This document shows positions 34,001 through 41,200 of a stretch of DNA of 64,000 nt, one piece after another; the first letter of the stretch is position 1; every line of letters starts with the position of its first letter. Source of the stretch: Dasypus novemcinctus (Eukaryota; Chordata; Mammalia; Cingulata; Dasypodidae); the NCBI RefSeq assembly GCF_030445035.2, contig NC_080677.1, positions 108,803,263 through 108,867,262 on the forward strand. The letters run 5' to 3'. Made by a program: the position numbers and the translations under genes. The notes under the pieces were generated by a model, which ran no database searches, was not told where the DNA came from, and saw only the letters and a list, made by a program, of their open reading frames with translations.

Positions 34001-36654
34001 TTCTGAGTGGAGTCTGGAGCCCAGAAAGTCAGCAGGATGGCACCATATACCCCCAAGACCCTTCACGTGAGGTCGTTGTTTACTCTCCTTATCAGGAGGT
34101 ATTTACACATAAGATACATCTGGGGAAACGGACTTGGCCCAGTGGTTAGGGCGTCCATCTACCACATGGGAGGTCCGCGGTTCAAACCCCGCGCCTCCTT
34201 GACCCGTGTGCAGCTGGCCCATGTGCAGTGCTGATGCGCACAAGGAGTGCCCTGCTACGCAGGGGTGTCCCCCGCGTAGGGGAGCCCCACGCGCAAGGAG
34301 TGCACCCATAAGGAGAGCCGCCCAGCGCGAAGGAAAGTGCAGCCTGCCCAGGAATGGCGCCGCACACACTTCCCTTGCTGCTGACGACAGACAACAGAAG
34401 CGGACAAAGAAACAAGACACAGCAAATAGACACAGAGAACAGACAACCGGGGAGGGGGGGATTAAATAAATAAATAAATCTTTAAAAAAAAAAAAAAAAG
34501 ATACATCTGGGAAGGCTGAGGCTTAGTATATTTTCCTTGGTAACATCACAGTTGAGTAGAGGAGATTAAAGAGCTTTCTAATAGACAAATCTCAGACTAC
34601 CAGTGCGGTTTGGAATCTGACCACTAATGGTCAAGCAAGTACTGGATGCACCTGTGCCCAGAGCTGACTCTTATCCTTGGCCTCATTTCAACTTGTGCAA
34701 CCAGTGCCTCTAAGAACCAGCCCCAATTAAGTACTCTTTGCCTCCTGCCCCAGGTTGGTATGCAGCTCTGAGCTGAACACTTGCCTCCTCACTCCACCCA
34801 CAAGGTAGCCATGCTTTTTTGGGGCATGAGACATTTCCTGTGCAGTTTCCCATCTGGAAAGGGCTTTGAGCAGCTGCATTACAATAGGTGTTTGGTTCAG
34901 AAGAAGTTACTTGTATTTTGTCACAAGGAGGGCTAGGGTGGAGCTATAGCTCTGCTACTTTGGGACCAAGTAACCTTGGGCAAGTCACTTATCCTATCTT
35001 GGTTTCTTCATCATTAAAATGAATTGTTGAGAGGCTCCAAAGATAGAATGTAGAATAAAAGTGTTCACTAACTCTAAAGCGCTATATAAATTTTCGTGTT
35101 TAGTTTTCTTGGAGAATTGGTTTCCTACAGATACCTCTCATCCTTAATGTGATCCTAGCCATTTATTTGATAATGACTGTTATAATCATAACTGATGTTT
35201 ATTGCATGTTTCCTGTACACACATTATCTCTGCTCCTTCACTTAATCCTTTTGAATCTCAGTTTCATCATCTATAACATGGGAATAATATTAGCACCTGC
35301 CTACCTCATGACCAAGATGGGGAGTAAATAAACCAGTTTCTAATAAATGTTTAGCTTAATGCCTAACACATTTAGTAAAAACTCAACAATCATTATAATT
35401 ATAGCCATTATATTTTCCCATTTAATTTTCATTGCTATGTGAAATAAATAGTATTGTTATCCCTGTTTGACAGATGAATCATCCAGGCCTCAGAGAGATT
35501 AAAGGACCTGCCTCAGGTCATCCTGCTTATGATTTGCAGAGTCAGGATTCAATCTGAAAACACTATTCTGTCCAATATGGATCTCTACTGGGATTGCTTG
35601 TGTCATGTAGCCATACCAAAAGTATGAGTCTGTGATTTGGTACCTCATTAAGATTTAGTTCAACTCAGCAACCACTTAGCTTTTGCTGTTTACCAGGTAC
35701 TACCATAAACTGCTGTGGCTGAAGGCAAAGACAACTCACAGTAGCTCACAGTATTAATTCACAGTATTAACCACTACCTCTAATCTCCCTGGTACAGCCT
35801 CCCTGCTCCTTCACTTCACCCAGCCCCATTTTTCAGGAACTAGGTGGCTTCCTCCATCTCTGCCCTAGTCATGCCCTCTATCTTTCCTCCCTGGGAGAGG
35901 CCTCAGGATTGATCCCTTGCTCACCTCTTTAGAGTCATGATTGCCTCTAGCCTTTCTAGGTTCATGCTGTCTTCTTCCATCAACTGTCACATCAGCTGTC
36001 ACATCAGCAACAATGAAGTGTGTCTCAGGTGCACATTGCTGTGGTGGTTTAACTTATCATGCACAGGTGCTGGGCACGTTATTTGATATCAGAGCAGTGC
36101 CCATCCACCCTTATACTGAAAGTCTTTTGAGAGGAGGGACCAAATCTCTTACTGCATTTATCACCCCTCACTGGAGAAAACAATGTCTAAGCCTAACGTC
36201 AGTCTAAAGAAGGACTTCAGAAAGTGGTGCAGCCTCCCTGGCATGTAGAAGATGCCAGTTAGGAGAGGGGGCAGGATTCTAAATAGGTGGGTGAAACCAG
36301 AGGCTCCTAGGAACAGCAGAGGAAGGATAAGTAGAGTGTCCATTTAAATGAGACCTTCGGCTTTTGGAATTATTCTTATGTTTTTTCTTACCTAACTTAT
36401 CCCTGCTGTCATGGTCCCCTGTAGGACCCTGAGCATAACCAGATTTTATTCTTATTTTCCTTGCAGACCAAGCCAGTGGAGGAAGCATTGACTGGGCCTA
36501 TGACTCTGGCATCAAATACTCATTTGCCTTTGAACTGAGAGACACTGGTCGCTATGGCTTCCTCCTGCCAGCCAATCAGATCTTGCCCACAGCTGAAGAG
36601 ACCTGGCTTGGCTTAAAGACAATCATGGAGCATGTACGAGACCACCCATATTAG
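10027..36654 (+). CDS. CPA2: Carboxypeptidase A2 (pancreatic), 11 exons
   Basis: Secreted M14 zinc carboxypeptidase zymogen that removes C-terminal aromatic residues, including Trp, in the gut lumen after tryptic activation. The coding parts are 10027-10091, 12351-12432, 13085-13219, 14341-14436, 16056-16157, 18107-18205, 19529-19639, 20761-20851, 22356-22555, 24582-24666 and 36467-36654. They join to 1254 nt (417 aa) with GT/AG at every junction. Signal peptide is about residues 1-16 and the activation domain about 17-112, ending in the basic run RRER (109-112) where trypsin would cut. Mature number = precursor minus 108. Zinc ligands are His177, Glu180 and His304; Arg235, Asn252, Arg253, Tyr356 and Glu378 are the substrate and catalytic residues. 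Ile363 (mature 255) marks A-type specificity and Ala376 (mature 268) the roomy A2 pocket. Disulfides 246-269 and 318-352 are both possible. Human CPA2 starts two codons earlier; here that upstream ATG reads TTG. The gene is upstream of and tandem with CPA4. Confidence 0.97.
10092..11411 (+). other. CPA2 intron 1, 5' part, no repeat recognised
   Basis: AT-rich intronic sequence. Open frames such as 10380-10628, 10806-11003 and 10958-11233 lack family features and have no splice logic linking them to CPA2. Confidence 0.5.
11426..11772 (-). repeat. DAS SINE (dimer-like), antisense, with TSD
   Basis: Two head-like segments are visible, each with a 'gaacctgggacctcccatgt' or 'gaaccctggacttcccatgt' pattern, so this looks like the longer, two-head DAS form. 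The flanks GGTCAGTGCTTTAT (11412-11425) and GGTCAATGCTTTAT (11773-11786) are a 14-bp target-site duplication with one mismatch. Confidence 0.85.
11885..12120 (-). repeat. Two adjacent short DAS SINE fragments, antisense
   Basis: One fragment ends near 11994 (head complement 'ccacatcagctcccc') and the second near 12120 ('cccacatctgttctc'). The pair is bracketed by CTTAATTATTATT at 11872-11884 and 12121-12133, so both share one outer target-site duplication. Confidence 0.7.
12351..12432 (+). CDS. CPA2: CPA2 exon 2
   Basis: Completes Gly22 and encodes 23-49 ([15 protein letters not shown]...HLQ), the first strand and helix of the activation domain. The acceptor is tattctttag|AG; the tandem AG leaves one alternative site that would break frame. 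Donor CAG|gtatct, phase 0. Confidence 0.95.
12433..13084 (+). other. CPA2 intron 2 with a MIR-like relic
   Basis: About 12550-12700 carries a MIR-type core in + orientation ('gtgtgatggacaagtcacct' ... 'ggaaaatggggatacatata'). The rest is unremarkable AT-rich intron. Confidence 0.5.
13085..13219 (+). CDS. CPA2: CPA2 exon 3
   Basis: Encodes 50-94 (LDFWKSP...SIMIEDVQ), the conserved FWKSP segment and the core of the activation domain. 135 nt, phase 0 at both ends, the same length as CPA4 exon 3. Confidence 0.97.
13530..13881 (-). repeat. DAS SINE (dimer-like), antisense, in CPA2 intron 3
   Basis: Same two-head layout as the copy at 11426: 'aggaaccgaacccgggtcct' and 'ggtactgaaccggggacctc'. Flanked by similar TTTAATTTTT-type stretches, probably the target-site duplication. 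Confidence 0.8.
13900..13975 (-). repeat. Short L1 3'-end-like tract, antisense
   Basis: T-rich start then 'tacattaaaaaaatatgagg' and 'tccccatatacccccccacc'. A complementary-orientation version occurs at 40640-40715, so this is a shared repeat family, probably a LINE 3' terminus. Confidence 0.4.
14341..14436 (+). CDS. CPA2: CPA2 exon 4
   Basis: Encodes 95-126 ([10 protein letters not shown]...GAYHTFEE). It contains the basic activation site RRER at 109-112 and the first mature-enzyme residues (NFNFGAYH). 96 nt, one codon shorter than CPA4 exon 4. Confidence 0.97.
14437..16055 (+). other. CPA2 intron 4, no mobile element recognised
   Basis: 1.6 kb of intron. It contains a 28-bp near-tandem duplication (15191-15212 and 15219-15240, TTTGGTGA[T/C]AAAATCTG type). 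Overlapping open frames at 14741-15311 on both strands show no family features. Confidence 0.5.
16056..16157 (+). CDS. CPA2: CPA2 exon 5
   Basis: Encodes 127-160 ([13 protein letters not shown]...NRPMNVLK), the start of the catalytic domain. Acceptor atttcag|ATT, donor AAG|gtacgg. 102 nt, identical in length to CPA4 exon 5. Confidence 0.97.
16427..16458 (+). other. G-quadruplex motif
   Basis: Six G-runs of 3-5 separated by loops of 1-3 nt (runs at 16427-30, 16433-37, 16439-43, 16447-49, 16451-53, 16455-58). It lies on the sense strand, so it would also be in the CPA2 pre-mRNA, 270 nt after the exon 5 donor. Confidence 0.85.
16509..16558 (+). repeat. 50-nt uninterrupted pyrimidine tract
   Basis: Mixed C and T runs with no purine for 50 nt, the kind of sequence that can form triplex DNA. 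It directly follows the G-rich block. Confidence 0.9.
17485..17870 (-). repeat. Old L1M-type 3' fragment, antisense, with TA/TG-rich simple repeat
   Basis: Reads like reversed L1M 3'UTR ('cctgcaatcctaatttcatg', then 'ccatttaccacatatgatga' patterns). It contains an alternating (TA/TG)n stretch around 17690-17740. Confidence 0.45.
18107..18205 (+). CDS. CPA2: CPA2 exon 6 (zinc site HxxE)
   Basis: Encodes 161-193 and carries the zinc motif HARE (His177, Glu180; mature 69 and 72) within AGIHAREW. Donor is AAG|gtcatt, with an unusual C at +3. CPA4 exon 6 has the same feature. Confidence 0.97.
18206..19528 (+). other. CPA2 intron 6, nothing recognised
   Basis: AT-rich intron with no recognisable repeat or motif. 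An extended frame reading into exon 7 (from 19418) is intronic sequence upstream of the acceptor. Confidence 0.5.
19529..19639 (+). CDS. CPA2: CPA2 exon 7
   Basis: Encodes 194-230 (IASDYGKDP...[16 protein letters not shown]), with the conserved NPDGY segment. Acceptor cttctcag|ATT, donor AAA|gtaagt. 111 nt, same as CPA4. Confidence 0.97.
19640..20760 (+). other. CPA2 intron 7, nothing recognised
   Basis: No repeat family recognised, apart from a 15-nt T run near 20466. Short open frames are incidental. Confidence 0.5.
20761..20851 (+). CDS. CPA2: CPA2 exon 8
   Basis: Encodes 231-260 and one base of Gly261. It contains NRMWRKTRS (Arg235, mature 127), Cys246 (mature 138) and DPNRNW (Asn252 and Arg253, mature 144 and 145), which bind the substrate carboxylate. 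Donor G|gtgagc, phase 1. Confidence 0.97.
20852..22355 (+). other. CPA2 intron 8 with an L2-like relic
   Basis: About 21425-21545 has the L2-type 3' pattern 'taggaactgtgtctttttca' ... 'tagcccagtatctggaagac' ending in 'actaaatatttgtaaaacaa'. The remainder is not recognised. Confidence 0.45.
22356..22555 (+). CDS. CPA2: CPA2 exon 9 (third zinc ligand)
   Basis: Encodes the rest of Gly261 and 262-327. It holds Cys269 (mature 161), the zinc ligand His304 in LHSYSQ (mature 196) and Cys318 (mature 210, second disulfide). 200 nt, as in CPA4. Acceptor caccag|GA, donor CTG|gtgagt. Confidence 0.97.
22556..23435 (+). other. CPA2 intron 9, 5' part, nothing recognised
   Basis: No gene or repeat that I can name. 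Confidence 0.4.
23440..24130 (-). repeat. CR1/L3 LINE relic, antisense
   Basis: The + strand follows the reversed CR1/L3 3' pattern in order: 'catccccagttccttcaaca', 'tgctgttttctgaacatact', 'gtaaaacctgtgttgtaagt', 'tgcacttctgctaatgtagt', 'ttttttggctgtagcaccat' and 'gactcatgtaggctctttgg'. CR1/L3 LINEs were active before the placental radiation, so this copy is very old and surprisingly readable over nearly 700 bp. No reading frame is intact. Confidence 0.65.
24582..24666 (+). CDS. CPA2: CPA2 exon 10
   Basis: Encodes 328-355 and the first base of Tyr356. It contains Cys352 (mature 244), partner of Cys318. The active-site tyrosine codon (mature Tyr248) is split over the next intron: T|gtaagt. 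Confidence 0.97.
25038..25436 (-). mobile_element. LINE 3'-end insertion with 16-bp TSD, antisense
   Basis: Flanked by CTAAGGCATGGTCTTT at about 25027 and again at about 25438, a perfect 16-bp duplication. Right after the first copy is a T run (an A tail on the minus strand), then L1 3'-end-type sequence ('ttacagaaatgttacataaa', 'ggggattcccatataccttg', 'tttgttacaattgatgaaca'). This is a 5'-truncated LINE insertion of about 0.4 kb in CPA2 intron 10. The perfect duplication suggests it is relatively recent. Confidence 0.75.
28375..29155 (-). repeat. DAS-type SINE carrying an internal VNTR, antisense
   Basis: The left edge is a T-rich tail complement then 'ttccccttttcccacactct'. The right edge is the tRNA-head complement ('gggatcaaatctgggtcctt' ... 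'ccacatctgcttccct'), inserted in L1 ORF2. Between them lies a 420-bp tandem array. At about 780 bp it is twice the length of normal DAS copies in this window. Confidence 0.7.
28641..29060. repeat. VNTR, about 20-bp GGCACTCGGCTCRCCACRCA-type unit
   Basis: Roughly twenty imperfect GC-rich units of about 20 bp (GGCACTnGGCTnnCCAnnnn). Superimposed is an 89-bp higher-order duplication: 28764-28852 and 28853-28940 are nearly identical, with one difference seen. The open frame across it (28512-29138, +) is a by-product of the repeat. Confidence 0.9.
29650..29830 (-). repeat. Short insertion inside L1 ORF2
   Basis: L1 sequence is interrupted by about 180 bp that starts T-rich ('tttttggcatttaacatttt') and includes 'catatccccccactcccaag'. 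The flanks are near-repeats (aaaagtgttgtgt / aagaaagttgtat), probably an eroded duplication. It resembles a truncated LINE 3' end. The family is uncertain. Confidence 0.45.
30208..30624 (-). repeat. Long DAS SINE, antisense
   Basis: Full-length-looking long DAS: T-rich tail complement, 'gttgtctgctctctgtgtcc', the GC-rich centre and the head complement 'aggccaagtccgcttccc'. Flanked by AAAATTTATT..TTTTATTT stretches that look like a target-site duplication. Nested in L1 ORF2. Confidence 0.85.
33008..33100 (-). repeat. Short DAS SINE fragment, antisense
   Basis: Only the head half is present: 'aggtggtacttgggattgaa', 'cccaggaccttatacatggg' and 'gctacatctgtttccc'. Inserted in the L1 5' region. 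Confidence 0.65.
33480..33900 (-). repeat. Old L1M 3' fragment, antisense
   Basis: Pattern 'gtgctactgtgaacatcttc' ... 'caaggcaagattaccaagtc' matches reversed L1M 3'UTR. Diverged. Confidence 0.45.
34125..34497 (+). repeat. Young full-length DAS SINE with TSD
   Basis: Starts with a tRNA-like region: GGACTTGGCCCAGTGG (box A type TGGCCCAGTGG) and GGTTCAAACCCCG (box B type). A GC-rich body and an (AAAT)n/A tail follow. The flanks AAGATACATCTGGG at 34111-34124 and 34498-34511 are a perfect 14-bp target-site duplication. It is the least mutated DAS copy in the window, many CpGs persist, and it is the only long copy on the + strand. The Pol III promoter elements look intact. It is a mobile relic, not a tRNA gene. 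Confidence 0.92.
34905..35575. repeat. MIR SINE relics
   Basis: 34905-35095 (+) shows the MIR core 'aaccttgggcaagtcactta'...'catcattaaaatga'. 35400-35575 (-) shows the reversed MIR pattern 'ttatccctgtttgacagatg'...'ggacctgcctcaggtcatcc'. The part between is MIR-like but weaker. Confidence 0.65.
36467..36654 (+). CDS. CPA2: CPA2 exon 11 (terminal)
   Basis: Completes Tyr356 and encodes 357-417, ending HVRDHPY then TAG. It contains Ile363 (mature 255), Ala376 (mature 268) and the catalytic base Glu378 in FELRDTG (mature 270). Acceptor ccttgcag|AC. Confidence 0.97.
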
Positions 36655-36664
36655 GGCTCAGGGG

Positions 36665-36670
36665 AATAAA
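36665..36670 (+). terminator. CPA2 poly(A) signal
   Basis: AATAAA 10 nt after the stop codon, so the 3'UTR is only about 30-40 nt. A very short 3'UTR is characteristic of abundant pancreatic zymogen mRNAs. Confidence 0.9.
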
Positions 36671-36719
36671 CCAGCACCATTAAAATCTCTTTGGTTTGAA
36701 GCAGAGTTGGGTTGTGATT

Positions 36720-38120
36720 ATTCCCTTTTCTCATCCTGATCTGGAAGCCCCATTTCTCCACTTTATACTCCCTAAAACACAGAAAATCACTGCTTAGTGT
36801 CCCTTCATCTTAATCATGTATCATTGTAGATTTAGAAAGGGTCTTTTGAGTTCATTTATTCAGTGAATACTAATTATGCAATGATGCTGTGCAGGCCTTG
36901 TGCTAGGTGCTGGGTTCTCTGGTTGCATTGTTGTCTTCAGGTATGTTGTATTGTAAATATAGGTGGGGACCCAAACCAACAACATTCCTTTCTCCTGCTT
37001 GCCCTGTTGTAACTGGGTCTCAGATTCTTAACAATTTCTCTTTAGACATTCACTTCCATTAGGCATTTAGATTGTCTGTATGTTGATGATTTTCTCTGGG
37101 AGACATGGTGGGACATGAATTTCAACTTGCCTGGAATTCTGGGTATTTGATTCTTATCTTCACCTCCCTTGCAGATTTAGGTCTCAGTATCTTGTTACTA
37201 ACCTCAAAGCTGAAATTTCTCGCTGTGAAGTAGAGCCCAGCCTTTGTGGGTACCAGATGGGTATTGAAATTCATTTTACATGTTGGGAAGACAAATGAGC
37301 CCTGAGGGCGCAAGAGGAGATAGCATTCCCAGGTCCACCACTGCCAACCATGACCCTTGCTTGTGTCTATTCCCTTGGGCAAGTGTAGAAAGAACGCAGG
37401 CAATGGGGACTGTGGGGTGGGGGACGTTTGTGGGAATTGGGCTTCCCAGGGTAAAATCAAAGATCTAAGAACCCCTGAAGAAGTTCTGGATATCTTGAGT
37501 ATTTTTTATTTCTTCTGCTCTGACTTGGTGTAAAGGAAGCAAACGCAGAGTCTAGCATATGTAAGAAAGTCTTTTTAATGATATCATTAAACTTTTCCTT
37601 TAGCTTAATTAAAGGAAAACTGGTGATTTTTCCTTCCTATAGTGTTTACCTCATATATTTCTTCTTTCTTTGTGGAGTCATAAGAATCATGCCTCAGATT
37701 CATAAGGAATCACAAGCTCCCCATTATAACCTGCTCTGGTGAAATTCTTAGAGGGCTTGACAAGCATGTGATCTTGGAAGCTGGCTTGGGCTTGCTTCGT
37801 TTGATACTCTTCACTTTTTTATTACTCTAGAAGTAATTGTGTCCCAAATTCATAATCTGGCCTTTCCTATAAACTCCATCCTGCACAGGGGGACTTCCCT
37901 CTTTACTCAGAAAGCACTACTTAAATGCCAAGGGATGAGCAATATGGATGGCATCCTCGGCACAGACTTTTCCAGCCTGTGGAGCAAGTCCCTGACTAGT
38001 ACATCAAGTGGCTTGTTTTTTATCACTCGAAAGGAATGAAAGAGGCAGTGATAGGGGCCAGCCTAAGTCATTGTCAGAGTTGCAAGGGTGCTTGGGAGTT
38101 AAATCGGCATTTTTGAGGTC
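36720..38120. other. CPA2-CPA4 intergenic spacer
   Basis: About 1.4 kb between the CPA2 poly(A) signal and the CPA4 TATA box. I recognise no gene or intact repeat, only a short MIR/L2-type fragment near 36850-36930. Open frames on both strands (for example 37122-37460) have no family features. Confidence 0.5.
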
Positions 38121-38141
38121 ATGAGTCTGCTTCAGACTCCT

Positions 38142-38161
38142 TATAAATACAGCCTGACTCA
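38142..38161 (+). promoter_or_regulatory. CPA4 TATA box and adjacent AP-1 site
   Basis: TATAAATA at 38142-38149, 42-49 bp before the start codon, then a perfect AP-1/TRE heptamer TGACTCA at 38155-38161. Transcription should begin near 38170, leaving a 5'UTR of about 20 nt. The TATA is certain by sequence. AP-1 use is inference. Confidence 0.75.
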
Positions 38162-38190
38162 GCCACTGTACCAATTACACCCCTTGGGAC

Positions 38191-38258
38191 ATGAGGTGGA
38201 TACTGTTCTTTGGGGCTCTTATTGGGCCCAGCATCTGCAGCCAAAAAAAGTTTTTTGG
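38191..38258 (+). CDS. CPA4: CPA4 exon 1 (coding)
   Basis: Residues 1-22 and two bases of Gly23: signal peptide [16 protein letters not shown] plus the propeptide start. G at -3 of the start codon. Donor GG|gtgagt, phase 2. Confidence 0.95.
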
Positions 38259-41200
38259 GTGAGTTACTTTTGTACTTATTATTATTGGTTATTTGGACTT
38301 ATTATATGGGAGCCAAATAAAATAGAAAATGAACAGCTGATTATACCATAAGCAGGAGAGTATTGAGGAAAGAAGACTCAGGCTCCTGTCCCAGCTCTGT
38401 CATTGTTAGACAAGTTACTTCTCTCTGAGGCTCAATATCCTTATCTGGGAAATCAGAACCAGATGATTTCCATGGTCCCTTCCCAGCTTCTTTATCTCTT
38501 GCCAAATCTTTTTCTTCCCCGTTCTCATTTGTAATGGTGGAGGCATCTTCTACTTTCTTACCCCTACATTACTAATTACCAAGAATCACCGGAGATTATT
38601 TGTCTCTGATTTCTACCGTGCTTAAGAGGGAACCTGGGTCCCAGCTGGGCTCTTTAGTTTTACCTTTCTGTTCATGATGAAGGCTTTGGAGAGCTGGCAC
38701 CTTCTTGCTGGCTTCCTGGACTTGGGGATTTGATGCCTTGTTGCTAACTACCCTGAAAAGTGACATGCAAGGACATGCCTGTGCATTGTGTGCATGTGTA
38801 CGTGCACACACGTGCTCAATATGTTCCACACAGTATGCTCTGAGATTTGCAAAGGAGAGGACATTTGGGAGGTAGGAGAGATGAAAGGATGCCACAGTGC
38901 CTTGCTAGAAGCTTGAATTATAGTAACTCATTACTGCATAATGCTTTGCCATTTGCAAAGAGCTTTCATGTACATTATCTTTTGGATCACAGAACAACCC
39001 TGCTAGGCAGGGGTGTTATTTTCTTCAATTTAAACATGAAAAAATTCAGCCTTGGAAAGGTTAAGGAACCTGCCCAAGGCCACTTAGCTGGTAAGCAGGG
39101 GATCTGGAACTCCGAATGCAAGACCCATACCCTCCTGCTCTAATACAAGCTAATCTCCAAACAGAACCCTATGTCTCCCTGATCTATCTCTATCTGTTAG
39201 CTTACCCTCTGTTATACCATCCGGTTAAAGGGACTTTGGGGTTTTTTATTGAGATAATTGCTTATATGAGATTGAGTAATTTTTATGGTGATGACTTCTG
39301 TTCACACCTGTGTCTCTACTGCCAAATAGCTCAGAGGGATTAGGCATAGCAGGTGTCCAGGGAAGGAGATTTTTCCAGTCAGCTCAGCAGTAGGTATGTA
39401 CTAACTACACTCACTGCTGCATGGGTTGACACAGAGCTTTGTCAGGTGCCCACTGTAGCTATTCTGAAAAATCTCTATTCTTTAGGATGCATACCTCTCT
39501 TAAAATGTGGCAGACACCTGGTCCTGAGACGGCTGGGCTGGGACCTAGAGTGCTCACCATGGGAGTTTGCACAGAAGGGACTGTGTGCCTGAGCTAATTG
39601 CAGTTGGTTTTAATCAATAGTGTCATCCTCAGCCCACAATTTTCCATCCTCAGAAAGAGCTCAAAGTCTTCGGCTTAATCTCCAGATAGAGCTTAAACTG
39701 TACTCAACCATCCACACTCTCGTAACCTGGTTGAGGCATTTCCAGTCAGAGATGAGGACACTGAGGGCAAGAAAAAGGCTGCCTACCCTTCCTGTAGCTC
39801 CCCAACTTATTTTCTTTTGCTATCAAGTATTGATATGCTTATGTTCATAAGAATAATATCAGACCCTCTGCATGTCTTCCTAGTCTTTAGCACCATCTGA
39901 ACACAGTACCTGACTTTGCCTCCTCTGGTTAGGGAAATCTTCATGGATGATGTCGGGTAGGTCGTGAAGACTGGGTGGGAGATTGCCAGGCAGGTAAGGA
40001 AAGGGGATGGGCCTGCAAGCAGAGGGCACAGCATGTGCAAAGGCACAGAAGGGCACATGATGAATTTGGGATTTCAGTGAGGCCAGAGCTGAGAGGGTGT
40101 GGAGCGGGAGGCGGAAGGCAGCAGATGGGGAGGGTTCCACTCTGCACCAGTCCTTCCTCCATCCTCTCTGTATGCTACAGATGTCTCTTTAGCCTCTATA
40201 GCTTGACTGATTAGAGCATGAGGAAATGGGCTGCAGATTTAATAGGCCACTCAGATTCACTGTTTTCCATGGTCGTGTACTGCACCCAGGGGTATGGAAA
40301 TTCTTTGATGGAGTCATCACTTTGGGAAAAGTAAAATGCATGCTCTAAGTGAAGGTGTAACATGATTTTCACACTTGAAAGAGCTTCTTATTCTTAGGTT
40401 CCTCGTTTTTCTCTTTCTGTTCCTTCTCTCTCCACTTCTTTGTTATTGTTCTGGTCAGCACTATATTTTACAATGCCTGATTTTGCCAATAAGATGCCAA
40501 CACCGAGGCTTTTTCTAGGACACTCATTTTTCTCTGCCCCTTTTTCTGAAGGCTTGGGGGTAGGTTGTGACAGAGCTTGAGCTTGTCAGACTGGCCCTGA
40601 TACTTAGTCAGGAGTAAGAATTTTCCATTTTAAATCTGTTCCTTGCGGGTGGGGGATATATGGGGACCTCACATTTTTTGAATGAAACATTTAAAAAAAA
40701 GAAAGAAGGAAAAAAAATCTGTTCCTTTTTTGTGAGGCCATTGCCTGTGTCAGGAAAATGGTGGTTTGACCCTCCATCTTCCCAAGGCTGCATGCAGTCC
40801 AGCCCTTAACGAGACTGTCAGGTTCAGACTAAGACCTGCCCAGCCAGTGGTTTCCCCATGACACCCTTGGCAGCTCTCATGGGATGTACATTAGTGACCC
40901 ACCTCCCAGGACCCTGGAGAGACTGGACGAGTCTGGGGGAAAGGAGCCTTTGGCACTGGCATTCCCTTCAGACCTGACACCTGAAATGGGAGTCCCTCTG
41001 CAGTGGACTTGGCCTTCTTGCGGCTAGCTGAGACTTGCCTCACCAGAGGGCCCCCAAATCCTCCTAGAACAAAGTTAAATCTCCAGGGTCCATCTGAATC
41101 TAGCTGGTTTTCTGACAAGATGCTGCTGAGCTGCCACGTGAGGCTGCACGTTTACCTCCATGGGACAGACCCATTTTCTCTGTCAACAGGTCCTTCAGCC

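Noticed and set aside
34130-34200. tRNA gene
   Set aside because: The A and B boxes and the 'ggtccgcggttcaaaccccg' region look tRNA-like, but the segment is the head of a retroposed SINE with A tail and target duplication.
34103-34433. Minus-strand frames of 83 and 105 codons
   Set aside because: They lie in the young DAS SINE. Equivalent frames recur in every long DAS copy (5966, 30208, 52386), showing they come from the SINE body.
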